A DNA stretch of 64,000 bases from Streptomyces sp. NBC_00569 (GTDB lineage: Bacteria; Actinomycetota; Actinomycetes; Streptomycetales; Streptomycetaceae). The stretch is from contig NZ_CP107783.1 of assembly GCF_036345255.1 (NCBI RefSeq), positions 1,860,001-1,924,000 of the forward strand, written 5' to 3'. Within the stretch, counting starts at the first letter, position 1, and each line of letters begins with the position of its first letter. Position numbers and translations under genes: made by a program. Shown piece by piece: positions 16,807-25,215 of the stretch. The notes under the pieces are model-generated. The model did not search any database. It was given only the letters and a program-made list of their open reading frames with translations, and was not told where the DNA came from.

Positions 16807-17741
16807 TCAGCCCGCCCGCTCATAGGTAAGGACGGTCTTCGGGTGGTTGCCGATCGTGCGTAGGCGCAGCGGGCCGTCCGAGGACTTCACGTCGAAGTCG
16901 TACTCGGTCCCCTTCGGCAGGCAGTTGACGGTCCCGTGGCCCTGATCGAGCTTGAAGTTGCCCATGATGGACAGGTTGTGCGGGTCGTCGCCGGAGACAA
17001 CGGCGCTGCCCTTGCATCGCGGGCCAGTGCGGGACTCGATGACCACGCGTGCCCATCTGCCCGGCTCGACCTGGTGGAGGGTCAGCTGCTGGCTGCCGTC
17101 CGTGGCTCGCCACCGGCCCACGAACCAGGGGTGGATGGGCTTGTACTTCGTGGCCACCTCGGCGAATCCGGAGCCTTTGCGCCAGGTCAGCGTGGTGGTT
17201 TGCAGCATGCTGGGATCGACGAAGTCCACTCGGGCGCCACCGTCTCGGATGCGGGCCTTCGGCCAGGGGATGGTGTTTTTGGTCGGGTCGGTGGTCCAGG
17301 AGGAGAGGTCCCCGGTGGCGACGGCCGCGATCACCTCTTGCGGTTCTTCGCCGTCCCTGCAGTACGCGCCGAAGCCGGCCGCGAGCCATACGGTGTCCCG
17401 GTACGCCTTTGCCCTGATGCCGTGGCACGGTTTGGTGCCGGTCTCATAGACCGTCTTCCGGGCGGACCAGGCGTCGTCAGAGGCGTGGCGATGCTGTGCC
17501 TCCAGGCCGCGGCGAGTGAAGCGGAGGGACACCTGCCGGCCGTCGGACAGTTCGAGGACGGTGTGGTCGTCGTCGTCCTCGACGACCCGTGAATCAGGCT
17601 TGTCCTCGGGTTCGCGGTGGGACTTCGTGTGCTTCGCGCTGCTGCCGGACGGCCCTTGTCCGATTGCTCGGCGCAGCCGCCGACGGCTGCGCCGAGCATC
17701 AGCACCGCTACCGCCCACGCCGCCGCGCTCTTCGTTCTCAT
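16807..17741 (-). pseudogene. Frameshifted exported lipoprotein, unknown function
   Basis: ATG 17741 begins a textbook lipoprotein signal (MRTKSAAAWAVAVLML, then GAAVGGCAEQSDKG, with the lipobox Cys after VGG). The body of the protein lies in another frame (SGSSAKHTKSHREPEDKPD to LTYERAG at 16807), with beta-rich segments such as DHTVLELSDGRQVSLRFTR and HPWFVGRWRATDGSQQLTL. One single-base shift near 17650 joins them; the interval of 935 bp is not a multiple of three. It is either a recent pseudogene or a sequencing error. The body also has an open frame running upstream to 17796, but that start lacks the signal. The 43-bp direct repeats lie on both sides. Confidence 0.65.
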
Positions 17742-17955
17742 GCCGTGCCAGCTCCCCTGTACGCCGTGCCGCGATGCCCGGGCCTGTGGGTGGCACGAAC
17801 TCGGCGATGCTAGTCGGTGGGCGGCCCGCCCCGCCCGGCCCCCGGCACGGTGCGGCCCGGCGGTTCCGTCACTCGTCGAGGACGGCGGCGACCGCACCCG
17901 GGCCCGGGCCGCCGCCTCCCGCGCCTCCAACTCCCCGATCAACGACCCCATCAGC

Positions 17956-17998
17956 GTCGCCTCCTCCACCCACACGGTAGAGACCCGACCACGCCGCC
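17956..17998 (+). repeat. 43-bp direct repeat, copy 2
   Basis: Matches 16742-16784 at 41 of 43 positions by eye. Just downstream, 18042-18066 carries a sequence related to an IS end (GAGAGCTACACCCATGG) that occurs in inverted orientation at 16460-16485. Confidence 0.85.
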
Positions 17999-18086
17999 AT
18001 CACCCACAACCACGATCTCCCAGCTCAAACCATCGGGGCCGTCCCCGGAAGAGAGCTACACCCATGGCAGATCGTGGGTGTGCGGG

Positions 18087-18780
18087 TCAGGACGTTGGTG
18101 ACGGCGCATAGTGGTGGGCGAGGTCGGTGGCGAGGTCGCGAAGGTGAGCTCTGACTTCGGCGGGGCCGTGCACAGTGATGGTGCTCCCGAACGGCAGCAG
18201 TGTCCGTACGTCCTCCAGGTGCGGGAAGCGGATCCGCACCCTGTGGCCGGTGGTGGATTCCTCGTGGTCGTCCTGGACGAGTCGTTGGCCGAGGACCCGT
18301 CGCGCTCGCTCGATCTGGGTCTGGTCGATGGTGGCGCTGACCTCTATCGCGTGGTGGTGTTCCCACTGATCAATGAGCGCTGCAGAGACGGTGGCCAGGG
18401 TCTGGCCCTTGCGGATCCGTCGTGGCTGATCGACGTCTTTCCACGTGGTGATCCGTTCGAGTCGGTACATCCGTGGCACTCGGGCACAGTCGGCGACGAG
18501 GTACCAGATGCCGGCTTTGGCGACCAGCCCGTAGGGATCCACGACCAGGTCGCGTGGGCATGACTCGCGTGTGCTGTTGTACTCGATCCGTAGCCGGCGA
18601 CCTCGCCGCACCGGGCCGATCAGCGAAGCCGGAGTCGTGCCGGAAACTCGTTCCTGGAGCCAGGGACGGCTGTCCACGTGCACTACGTCGGTGAGCGGCA
18701 GGAGCTCATCAACTCGACGTGGCCGTGCAGTGGCGACCTTGGAGAGCGCGCGCCGGCTTTCGACCGACGTTGCCCGTGGG
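18087..18780 (-). pseudogene. WYL-domain regulator lacking its N-terminal HTH
   Basis: Contains a WYL-type domain (RRLRIEYNSTRES, PRDLVVDPYGLVAKAGIWYL with the hallmark W-Y-L, YRLERITTW) and a WCX-like C-terminus. Translating upstream of GTG 18683 continues the family sequence (SVESRRALSKVATARPRRVD, ELLPLTDVVHVD) to about 18780, but the N-terminal winged helix that normally precedes it is absent. WYL proteins sense nucleotides or ssDNA and regulate defence and repair genes. Without the HTH this is probably a remnant; a 198-residue WYL-only product from GTG 18683 cannot be excluded. Confidence 0.7.
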
Positions 18781-18867
18781 TGGCGAAACCGTCGGATGTC
18801 GCGCCACGGAACACCCGGCCCCGCATGGGAATCCTGACCGCTCCCCCTTCACCGTCGGGGACCGCCC

Positions 18868-18951
18868 GTGACCTATGTACGCCCTCACTTCCGCTCCGAC
18901 GGCACCTACGTCAGACGCCACAACCGCCGCTCTCGGCCGCGCAGGGAGTAA
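18868..18951 (+). CDS. 27-residue small protein, possible
   Basis: GTG 18868 starts MTYVRPHFRSDGTYVRRHNR, then RSRPRRE and TAA at 18949. Short basic proteins with repeated xYVRxHxR motifs are frequent in actinomycete genomes. The very short length makes this tentative; there is no clear ribosome binding site. Confidence 0.35.
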   Translation: MTYVRPHFRSDGTYVRRHNRRSRPRRE

Positions 18952-19022
18952 CCCGTCGCTGTCGCCATCGCCGAGCCCATGCCGGCGCTGCCCCGCGGCA
19001 AGGGCTGGTGGTACGAGATCTG

Positions 19023-19312
19023 TCGACCGCGACGGCGTCGGCTACGTCGGCCATGTGGCGCGGCCGAAGCACTTGGCCGCGCCCATACCCGACGGGCGAA
19101 TCGTGCTGTCGCAGACACTGACCGGCCTCTGGCCGCGGGAGTCGCTGAGCGTTTGGCCGCGGCCGGCCCGGGGCGCCTCAGCATGCGCGACCTCCGCACA
19201 AACGCCGGCCGACGCACCGCGAGCCGTGACGGTGGCTGACGGCCGTCCCCTGCGGGTATCGCACGCCCGCCTGATCCATTGGCTCAAACACGAGGCGGCA
19301 GAACCTCGATGA
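19023..19312 (+). pseudogene. Remnant with VGYVG motif, related to 16120-16290
   Basis: The frame reads VDRDGVGYVGHVARPKHLAA then IPDGRIVLSQTLTGLWPRE, matching the spacing of the 16.1-kb protein. No start is visible and the end overlaps the convergent EF-Tu-like remnant. Likely a fragment of the same unknown family. Confidence 0.4.
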
Positions 19313-19535
19313 TCTCGGCGATGCCGACGGCAGGTTGGGCGTCGTGCATGGTGATCACGTCACCGGGCTTCAGATGCTGCCACTGCTCGGGGTGCAGGGG
19401 AGCCAGGCGAACGTCGGCTGTCTCTCCAGGCCCGAGCTGCGGCGCGAACTCCACCCAAAGCCGCGCGAGATTCACATCTTGTTTTCCCTCTGCGGTGCGG
19501 TTGCCAATGTCCCACAGAGGTCTGAGCCGACCATC
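19284..19535 (-). pseudogene. Truncated EF-Tu-like beta-barrel protein
   Basis: The C-terminal 80 residues read LRPLWDIGNRTAEGKQD, VNLARLWVEF, ADVRLAPLHPEQWQHLKPGD and a final beta-strand region (AVGIAEIIEV). This is the domain-3-like fold of elongation-factor-Tu-related small proteins of streptomycetes. Upstream of about 19535 the frame becomes the antisense of an MFS transporter fragment, so the N-terminus is missing. Confidence 0.5.
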
Positions 19536-19563
19536 TCGTGAGAAGGAACTCCGCCGTCCGCCC

Positions 19564-19809
19564 TCGCCGGGCTGCCCACCACACATGCTCGGCCGGGTCA
19601 ACGCCGCCGCACGCTGGATCAACTGGGGCACACTGCCGCTGGGCGGCCTGGTCGGCGGCGCGCTCGCCACCGCCCTCGGAGTCCGGACCACCATGTGGAT
19701 CGCCGTCGTCGGAGGCTGCAGCGCGGGACTGTGGCTGTTCTTCTCACCCCTGCGCGGCATGCACGACAACCCACTCGGACAACCCGATCCTGTCGCCAGA
19801 AGACCGTAA
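19564..19809 (+). pseudogene. MFS transporter, C-terminal fragment
   Basis: Reads LGRVNAAARWINWGTLPLGG, LVGGALATALGVRTTMWIAV and GLWLFFSPLRGM before TAA. These are the last two transmembrane helices of a major-facilitator drug/metabolite exporter. It is joined at its 5' side to an unrelated remnant on the other strand. Confidence 0.7.
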
Positions 19810-19924
19810 TCGCCACCTCAGGGCAGCGACGCCAACGGCGAGATACTCGACATCAAGATCGCCGACCTGAAGACGGCGGCTCCGCATTTCCACATGCACA
19901 GCAGCGACCTCGCAAAGGCACTGA

Positions 19925-20148
19925 GCTCGCGTGCCTTGACGTCGCTCATCACCACGACCGCAGCGGCGCCGTCATTCAGCGGACAGCAATTGCCCGCAGT
20001 CACAGTGCTGTTCTCCCGGAGGGCCGGTGCGAGCTGGGCGAGCTTTCCGTACGTCGTCCCGGCCCGCGGCCCGTCGTCCGCACGGCTCACGGTGCCGTCC
20101 GGCAGGGTAAAGGGAATGATCTCCCGGTCGAAGAAGCCGTCGGCCAGT
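19925..20148 (-). pseudogene. Thiolase (acetyl-CoA acetyltransferase) internal fragment
   Basis: Minus-strand translation gives ADGFFDREIIPFTLPDGT, ADDGPRAGTTYGKLAQL, STVTAGNCCPLNDGAAAVVV and MSDVKAREL, a central thiolase segment with the TAGNxxPLNDGAAA hallmark. Both ends are cut; the upstream end is fused at 20148/20149 to the glycosidase duplication. Confidence 0.75.
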
Positions 20149-20440
20149 GACAAGGACAACTGGTTCCCCGAGTCCTTCGACCCCGTTCCCGACCAGCCGA
20201 TCACGGACTCCGCCTGGCGCACCTACTCCTGGTCCAACGCCATGGCCGTGCAGAGCCTGCACGAACTGATCTCCGACAACCCCTGAGAAGGCGACCCGTC
20301 GGGCATCATGTTCGGCACCCTCTCGCTGCCCGGCACCAACAGCATCGCCAACGTGCGACTGCGTGGGCACACGTATGCCGTCTCCGCCGGGCCGAACCGG
20401 ACCACGCTCGTCCGGGACGGCAGCGTTCGCGTCCGGCCTG
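20149..20440 (+). pseudogene. Duplicated C-terminal fragment of the 849-residue glycosidase
   Basis: Nearly identical to 39495-39795 in inverted orientation: DKDNWFPESFDPVP, SAWRTYSWSNAMAVQSLHEL, SDNP, FGTLSLPGTN, RLRGHTYAVSAGP. Differences visible by eye include a 12-bp deletion after the GACTCC near 20207 and a TGG-to-TGA change that stops the frame at 20284-20286. It is a partial gene copy at the left edge of the glycosidase cluster, not functional. Confidence 0.9.
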
Positions 20441-20481
20441 TCGCCGCTACGGACGTGGACGACGTCCGGTTCTTGCGCCGG

Positions 20482-22707
20482 TCACAAGGCGGGCGTGAGG
20501 CTCTCCCAACAGACCGTCCAACCCTGGTCCGGGAATCCCGGGGTCACGCCCTGCGGGCCAGGACGCCCCCGCTCGCCCGCAGGGCCGCCAGGAGAGTCGC
20601 GCCAGCCGGCGCACATCATCGCGACGGCGTAGAGCAGGCCTCCCGCGGCCGGGAAGTACGGGGACGGCACCCCGCTCTTCCCGCTGGCGGGCAGGCCGGT
20701 GCCGGTGAACCCGAACCGCTCGTGGAGCAAGTACTCCACGGCCGAGTCCGGGTCGCCTAGGCGGGCGGCGTTCATCGCGAGGAGCGGGAAGTCCCAGCTG
20801 TACAGGTCAGTGACCGGCCAAGTCTCGCGGACCTTTTGGGTCGTCGCCCGCATGGTCTCCACGTCGACGCCGTCACCGGGCAGCATCCCGAACGGCGCGA
20901 CGGGATCGGGGTGGTTGGTGTTGTACTTGGTCCACATATCGGGCACGCCCTCGTACAGCACGTACACGCCGTCCTCGACGGGCAGCGGCGCCAGGCCGTC
21001 GAGGACCTCGTCCCAGTACGGCTCACGCGCCATGTCGAGGCGCTCGCGCCACTCCTGGGCGATGCGCAGACCGAAGCGCCAGTAGGACAGTTCGAAGGCC
21101 GGGTTCAGGGTCTGGGCGGGCGGGTTGCGTTCGTTGCAGCACATGATCGGCGGGCCGATCACGTAGCGGCCGCTCTCCTCGCGGTGGGCGAACGAGGCGA
21201 TAAGCTCCGCGCTCTCGTGGACGACTTCGCGCCACTTGAGCAGGGTGCTGCGTCCCGGGTGGGCCTGATGGTCGAGTTCCGCGAGGAAGAGGGGGTGGGG
21301 CTGCTGCCAGATCAGCAGACAGGTCGGGGTGCCGGGCGACTCGCGGCCGATCGCGTCGTCGTATGTCGTCGTCATCTTCGGCCAGCGGGCGCCGCGGAAG
21401 CCCTGGGACGTGGCGAGGCGTCGCGCCGTAGGCAGGAACCGTTCGTAGATGTCGGTGCCGCGGTCCAGGAGCGGCCAGCGGTTCCAGAGCGCGTACTGGA
21501 AGGCATGCCACCAGTACATCTCCATGTGGAACTTGCCGTACCAGCCGTTGTTGACGAGTCCTGACTCCTGGGCGGGGTCGTTGCCGGCGTCGTTCACGGC
21601 CAGGTGGTACTGGCTCAGGACGATGCGGCGCTCCAGCTCGCGCCAGCGCGGGTCCTCGCTCGCCGAGAGGTCGACCGCCCCGCCGGTCCGCCAGAACCGC
21701 GGCCACCAGATCTCGCTCTGGCGCACCACTTCGCCGGCCCTCGGCACGGCGCCTCGCACCTCGGGCGCGAAGAGGGCAGCTACGTCCAACTGGTCGCCTT
21801 CGCCCATGACTTCGTAGCGGTGTCGACCCGGATCACTGCGGCTGACGCGGGCGCCCGGCGACAGCGCCAGGCCGACCTCGTAGCGGGTGGCGTCCAGGGT
21901 GTGGGTGACGACCGGTGTGCGGCCGCGGCGGCGCAGCACAGTGGTGTGCAGCTCTGGACGGTCCCAGAGGCCGACGTACGGCGCCTCGAACTTGTTGCCT
22001 CCGGCCGCGGTGGCGTACGGGAAGTCCAGGAAGACCGAGAGGCGCCCGAGCCGGACGAGTGCGGACTCGATGCGTACGCCCATGACGTCCTGGCCGGGGT
22101 GGCAGGCGGTCTCGACGGTGACCCGGTGTCCTTCGAGGCGGAACGCGCTGCGCAGGACGCCCGTCCACGGGTCGAGTTCCTGCACGGTGTCCGTGAGGTC
22201 GGCCTCGGCCGCCTCGGTCCCGTCCGCCTTGAGCAGCCGCATGCCGATGCGGCCGAGGTTCGCCCGGTGGGGGTTCTCGCGCAGCCAGTTGTGGAGTTCG
22301 GGCTCGTTGTCGTCGTCCGTCCAGTAGGAGACGTCGCGGCCGTACGTGTCCCAGACGGTGCCCCGGTAGTCCGCAATCTTCTTGCCCGGCGGCAGGGCGT
22401 CCGCGTGCCAGCCCCAGTCGGAGAGGGTGTTGAACGGTACGAAGGTCTGCAGCCCGGTCACGTCGGCGCCGAAGGCGAACCGGCCGTTGCCGACCTGGAC
22501 GGGCAGATCGAGGTCGCTGCTGTGCCGGACGACGCGGTGCCGGGACACCAGCGCGTGCCGGTCGATGCGGGTTCCGGTGCCGTCCGTACCGGGTTCGGCG
22601 GCCACCGCCGACTCCGCTTGCAGGACGCGGGACATCAGCGTCGCGGAGGTCAGGGCGGCGACTCCCCCGACGAAGGCTCTGCGTGAGACGTGCGGCTGGT
22701 CGGTCAT
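20482..22707 (-). CDS. Secreted six-hairpin-type glycosidase, family unassigned
   Basis: A 741-residue protein with a twin-arginine leader (VSRRAFVGGVAALTSATL). After a beta-sandwich-like N-terminal region (LPVQVGNGRFAFGADVTG) comes a helical domain with many aromatic/acidic motifs: NNGWYGKFHMEMYWWHAFQY, PIMCCNERNPPAQTLNPAFE, LSYWRFGLRIAQEW and LYSWDFPLLAMNAARLG, consistent with an (alpha/alpha)6 catalytic barrel as in GH65, GH78 or GH95 enzymes. I cannot place it in a numbered family. Its ATG overlaps the stop of the upstream GH28 gene by 4 bp, so it is the last gene of the operon 28311-20482 and likely acts on the same glycan. Confidence 0.75.
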   Translation of the reverse strand: MTDQPHVSRRAFVGGVAALTSATLMSRVLQAESAVAAEPGTDGTGTRIDRHALVSRHRVVRHSSDLDLPVQVGNGRFAFGADVTGLQTFVPFNTLSDWGWHADALPPGKKIADYRGTVWDTYGRDVSYWTDDDNEPELHNWLRENPHRANLGRIGMRLLKADGTEAAEADLTDTVQELDPWTGVLRSAFRLEGHRVTVETACHPGQDVMGVRIESALVRLGRLSVFLDFPYATAAGGNKFEAPYVGLWDRPELHTTVLRRRGRTPVVTHTLDATRYEVGLALSPGARVSRSDPGRHRYEVMGEGDQLDVAALFAPEVRGAVPRAGEVVRQSEIWWPRFWRTGGAVDLSASEDPRWRELERRIVLSQYHLAVNDAGNDPAQESGLVNNGWYGKFHMEMYWWHAFQYALWNRWPLLDRGTDIYERFLPTARRLATSQGFRGARWPKMTTTYDDAIGRESPGTPTCLLIWQQPHPLFLAELDHQAHPGRSTLLKWREVVHESAELIASFAHREESGRYVIGPPIMCCNERNPPAQTLNPAFELSYWRFGLRIAQEWRERLDMAREPYWDEVLDGLAPLPVEDGVYVLYEGVPDMWTKYNTNHPDPVAPFGMLPGDGVDVETMRATTQKVRETWPVTDLYSWDFPLLAMNAARLGDPDSAVEYLLHERFGFTGTGLPASGKSGVPSPYFPAAGGLLYAVAMMCAGWRDSPGGPAGERGRPGPQGVTPGFPDQGWTVCWESLTPAL

Positions 22708-25199
22708 GAACGGTTCCTTCCTCGCTGGGTGGACACTGCCACCTGGTAGACGCTCGTGTTGATGTCGATGCCGTTGTCCGCCCAGAAGTTCACGGCCACG
22801 TAGTGCCGGTCGCGGTACCAGCTCTGGTCGTCGTCCAGGGTGACGGGTTCGCTGAGGAAGGTGCCGTCGGCCCGGACGTGTACCGGGACGGGTGTGTCGT
22901 CGCGGTCGACGAGGATGCGCAGCGTGCCGGCGCGGGGGAAGTCGGGTGCCGTGGAGAGGTCCACCGCGCCGGCGATCCGGAACGTGCGCCCGGCAACCGG
23001 GGTGACGGTGTCGGGGCGGCCGGCGTCGGCTGCGATCAGGCTGATCGCGTCACCGGTGTCCGGGACTGCCCGCGTCGCGTCGAGGAGGCGCAGCGGTGTG
23101 GTGTCGTAGCGGGTGGTCGCGCCGGTCTGCGGGTTGATGTAGGTGACGTTGTCGACAACGAGGTCCTTGATGTTCTTGTTGTCCGCGAAGCCAGCCGCGA
23201 GGGTGCTGGTCGAGTGGTAGACGGAGTCGCGGTAGCGGACGTTCTCCACCGGGGAGCGGGACGCGGCGCTGCGGAAGGAGAAGCTGGTCGTGGCGGGCGG
23301 CATGCCGGGGCCTGTGTCGACACGGTCCACATAGATGTTGCGGACCTGAGGGTCGAACGCGTCCGCGTTCGGGAACGGCACGGTTTCGTTGTAGTCGCTG
23401 TCGAGTTCGACCAGGGACCGGACGGCGTACTGCAGCAGGCTGTCGCGCAGATAGATGTTCTCCACGGCGCCGCCGCGGGTGGAGTTCGTCTTGATCTTCA
23501 GGGCCATGGCGAGGCCGTGACCGCCAAAGACGTTGTCGTGGATGAAGACGTCGCGGATTCCGCCCGACATCTCACTTCCCATGGAGATGGCGGCGGAGTT
23601 CCCGGCCTCGTTGCGATAGTCGGAGTCGCGGATGATGATGCGTTCGCTCGGCGTCCGGTGCTCGCGCCCGTTGACGTTGCGGCCGGCCTTGACTGCGGCG
23701 CCGTCGTCACTGACGGTGACGTGGTTGTCCTCCATGACCACATCGTGGCTCGACTCGGGGTCGATGCCGTCGTCGTTGTTCCAGCCCTTGGCCTCGAAGC
23801 CCTTCGTCTTGTCGCTGTAGATGTCGAGGCCGCGGACGAGAACGTTGGCCGAGCTGAGGGGATGGACGATCCAGAATGGCGTGTTGCGAATCTTCACGTC
23901 CTCGATCAGTACGTTCGTCGATTCGTTGGGCTGGATGAAGGAGGGGCGGAACGTCGACTTCATGGCCTTGGCTCCGGCGGGCGGTGTGACGTGGCGGACC
24001 TGGCCGTCCTCGACGACGGGAATCGTCTTCGGCAGGTGGCCGTCGTCGCTGAAGAGGCGCTGTTCGACCGGGGTGTCCTCGAAGTTCATGCGGTTGAGAA
24101 CACCGTTCTGCCCGTAGGTGCCGTCCGGGTCCTTGTCCTCCACCGAGGGTTCGCCCCAGTAACCCTTCTTCCAGGGGCGCCAGTTCCACATGTCCTCCTG
24201 GCCGTCGAGCGTCCCTCCGCCGCTCACCGCGATGTCGTGCTGATGCAGGGCGTAGATGAGCGGCGAGTAGCTGTAGAGGTCGGTTCCTTCGTAGCTGGTG
24301 CGCACGACCGGGTAGAACTGGTTGGTCCTGTCCCGCATGAACTTCACTACGGCGCCGGTCTCGACGCGCAGGTTGACGCCGCTGAGCAGGTTGATGGCGC
24401 CGGAGTAGTAGGCCCCGTTCTCGTTCAGGGAGCCTCCCGGCGGGACGACGACGGTGCCGCCGCCCGCGTCGTGGCAGTCCTTGATCGCCGCGTTGAGGGC
24501 GTTGCCGTAGAACCACACCCGCTGGGAGTCGTACACAAGGGGCGAGGTCTTGGCCGCGGGGTCACCGGCCTCGTTCCCTACGGCGTACCGCTCCGTGACC
24601 CGGCGGACCTGGGACCGGTAGGCGGGGTCGGTGATGTCGCAGCGGCGGTCGGGGAAGACCGGGACGTGGGCGTTGACGGTGGAGTCGATCCGGTCGTAGA
24701 GCGGCTGGTTCCAGTAGGCGCCGTCGCGCCCCGCGGCCCCCGGGTCGTACACGGCCAGCGCGTAACTCCCCTCGGTGCGGCCGTCCTCGGCATGGACAGC
24801 GAGCCGGTCGCCCGCCACGACCGGGCCGTCGCGCCGCACGGCACCCGACGCGTCGACGATCGTGCGGCTCTGGTGGGAGCGGTCGGATGCGGTCAGGCGG
24901 CCGAGTGTCTGCCGCACGGTCGCGCCGGGGCGCACGGTGACGGTGGATGTGCCGACGTTGCGGATCACGCGCGTGGATCCGGGCTTCGCCACCACGACCG
25001 TGCCCGTGGACGAGACGACGCCGCCGTCAAGGTCTGAACTCGCGGCCACAGCAACGGAGTTACCGGCCGGCACCAGGCCCGTAAGGGCCACGGCGGTGCA
25101 CAGGCCGAGGACGGCCCGGGCCAGTACGCGCGCCACCGGCCGGCCCGCGCCGTGCCGTTCTCCGTGCCGTACTTCTCGCTGCTCTCTGTACTCGTTCAT
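22704..25199 (-). CDS. Secreted GH28 polygalacturonase-type enzyme
   Basis: An 831-residue protein with a Sec-type leader (ARAVLGLCTAVALTG) and a right-handed parallel beta-helix of the GH28 type. Acidic motifs are NNDDGIDPESSHDV (about residues 472-485) and SDDGAAVKAGR (about 494-504), followed by GNSAAISMGSEMSGG and ALKIKTN, corresponding to the family NTD, DD, G-[HS]-[GE] and RIK positions. It should hydrolyse galacturonic-acid or rhamnogalacturonan linkages by inversion. ATG 25199 is chosen since it places the signal peptide normally; the frame is open to 25304. It is 16 bp downstream of a GH78 gene and overlaps the next gene, so it is in the middle of a three-gene operon. Confidence 0.85.
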   Translation of the reverse strand: MNEYREQREVRHGERHGAGRPVARVLARAVLGLCTAVALTGLVPAGNSVAVAASSDLDGGVVSSTGTVVVAKPGSTRVIRNVGTSTVTVRPGATVRQTLGRLTASDRSHQSRTIVDASGAVRRDGPVVAGDRLAVHAEDGRTEGSYALAVYDPGAAGRDGAYWNQPLYDRIDSTVNAHVPVFPDRRCDITDPAYRSQVRRVTERYAVGNEAGDPAAKTSPLVYDSQRVWFYGNALNAAIKDCHDAGGGTVVVPPGGSLNENGAYYSGAINLLSGVNLRVETGAVVKFMRDRTNQFYPVVRTSYEGTDLYSYSPLIYALHQHDIAVSGGGTLDGQEDMWNWRPWKKGYWGEPSVEDKDPDGTYGQNGVLNRMNFEDTPVEQRLFSDDGHLPKTIPVVEDGQVRHVTPPAGAKAMKSTFRPSFIQPNESTNVLIEDVKIRNTPFWIVHPLSSANVLVRGLDIYSDKTKGFEAKGWNNDDGIDPESSHDVVMEDNHVTVSDDGAAVKAGRNVNGREHRTPSERIIIRDSDYRNEAGNSAAISMGSEMSGGIRDVFIHDNVFGGHGLAMALKIKTNSTRGGAVENIYLRDSLLQYAVRSLVELDSDYNETVPFPNADAFDPQVRNIYVDRVDTGPGMPPATTSFSFRSAASRSPVENVRYRDSVYHSTSTLAAGFADNKNIKDLVVDNVTYINPQTGATTRYDTTPLRLLDATRAVPDTGDAISLIAADAGRPDTVTPVAGRTFRIAGAVDLSTAPDFPRAGTLRILVDRDDTPVPVHVRADGTFLSEPVTLDDDQSWYRDRHYVAVNFWADNGIDINTSVYQVAVSTQRGRNRS

Positions 25200-25215
25200 A
25201 GCTGGGCCTTCGCGT

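Noticed and set aside
22803..25037. Very long plus-strand open frame (744 codons) opposite the GH28 gene
   Set aside because: Translation is low-complexity Val/Gly/Asp/Arg-rich sequence without motifs, the typical antisense shadow of a GC-rich gene; the minus-strand GH28 has a signal peptide and family motifs.
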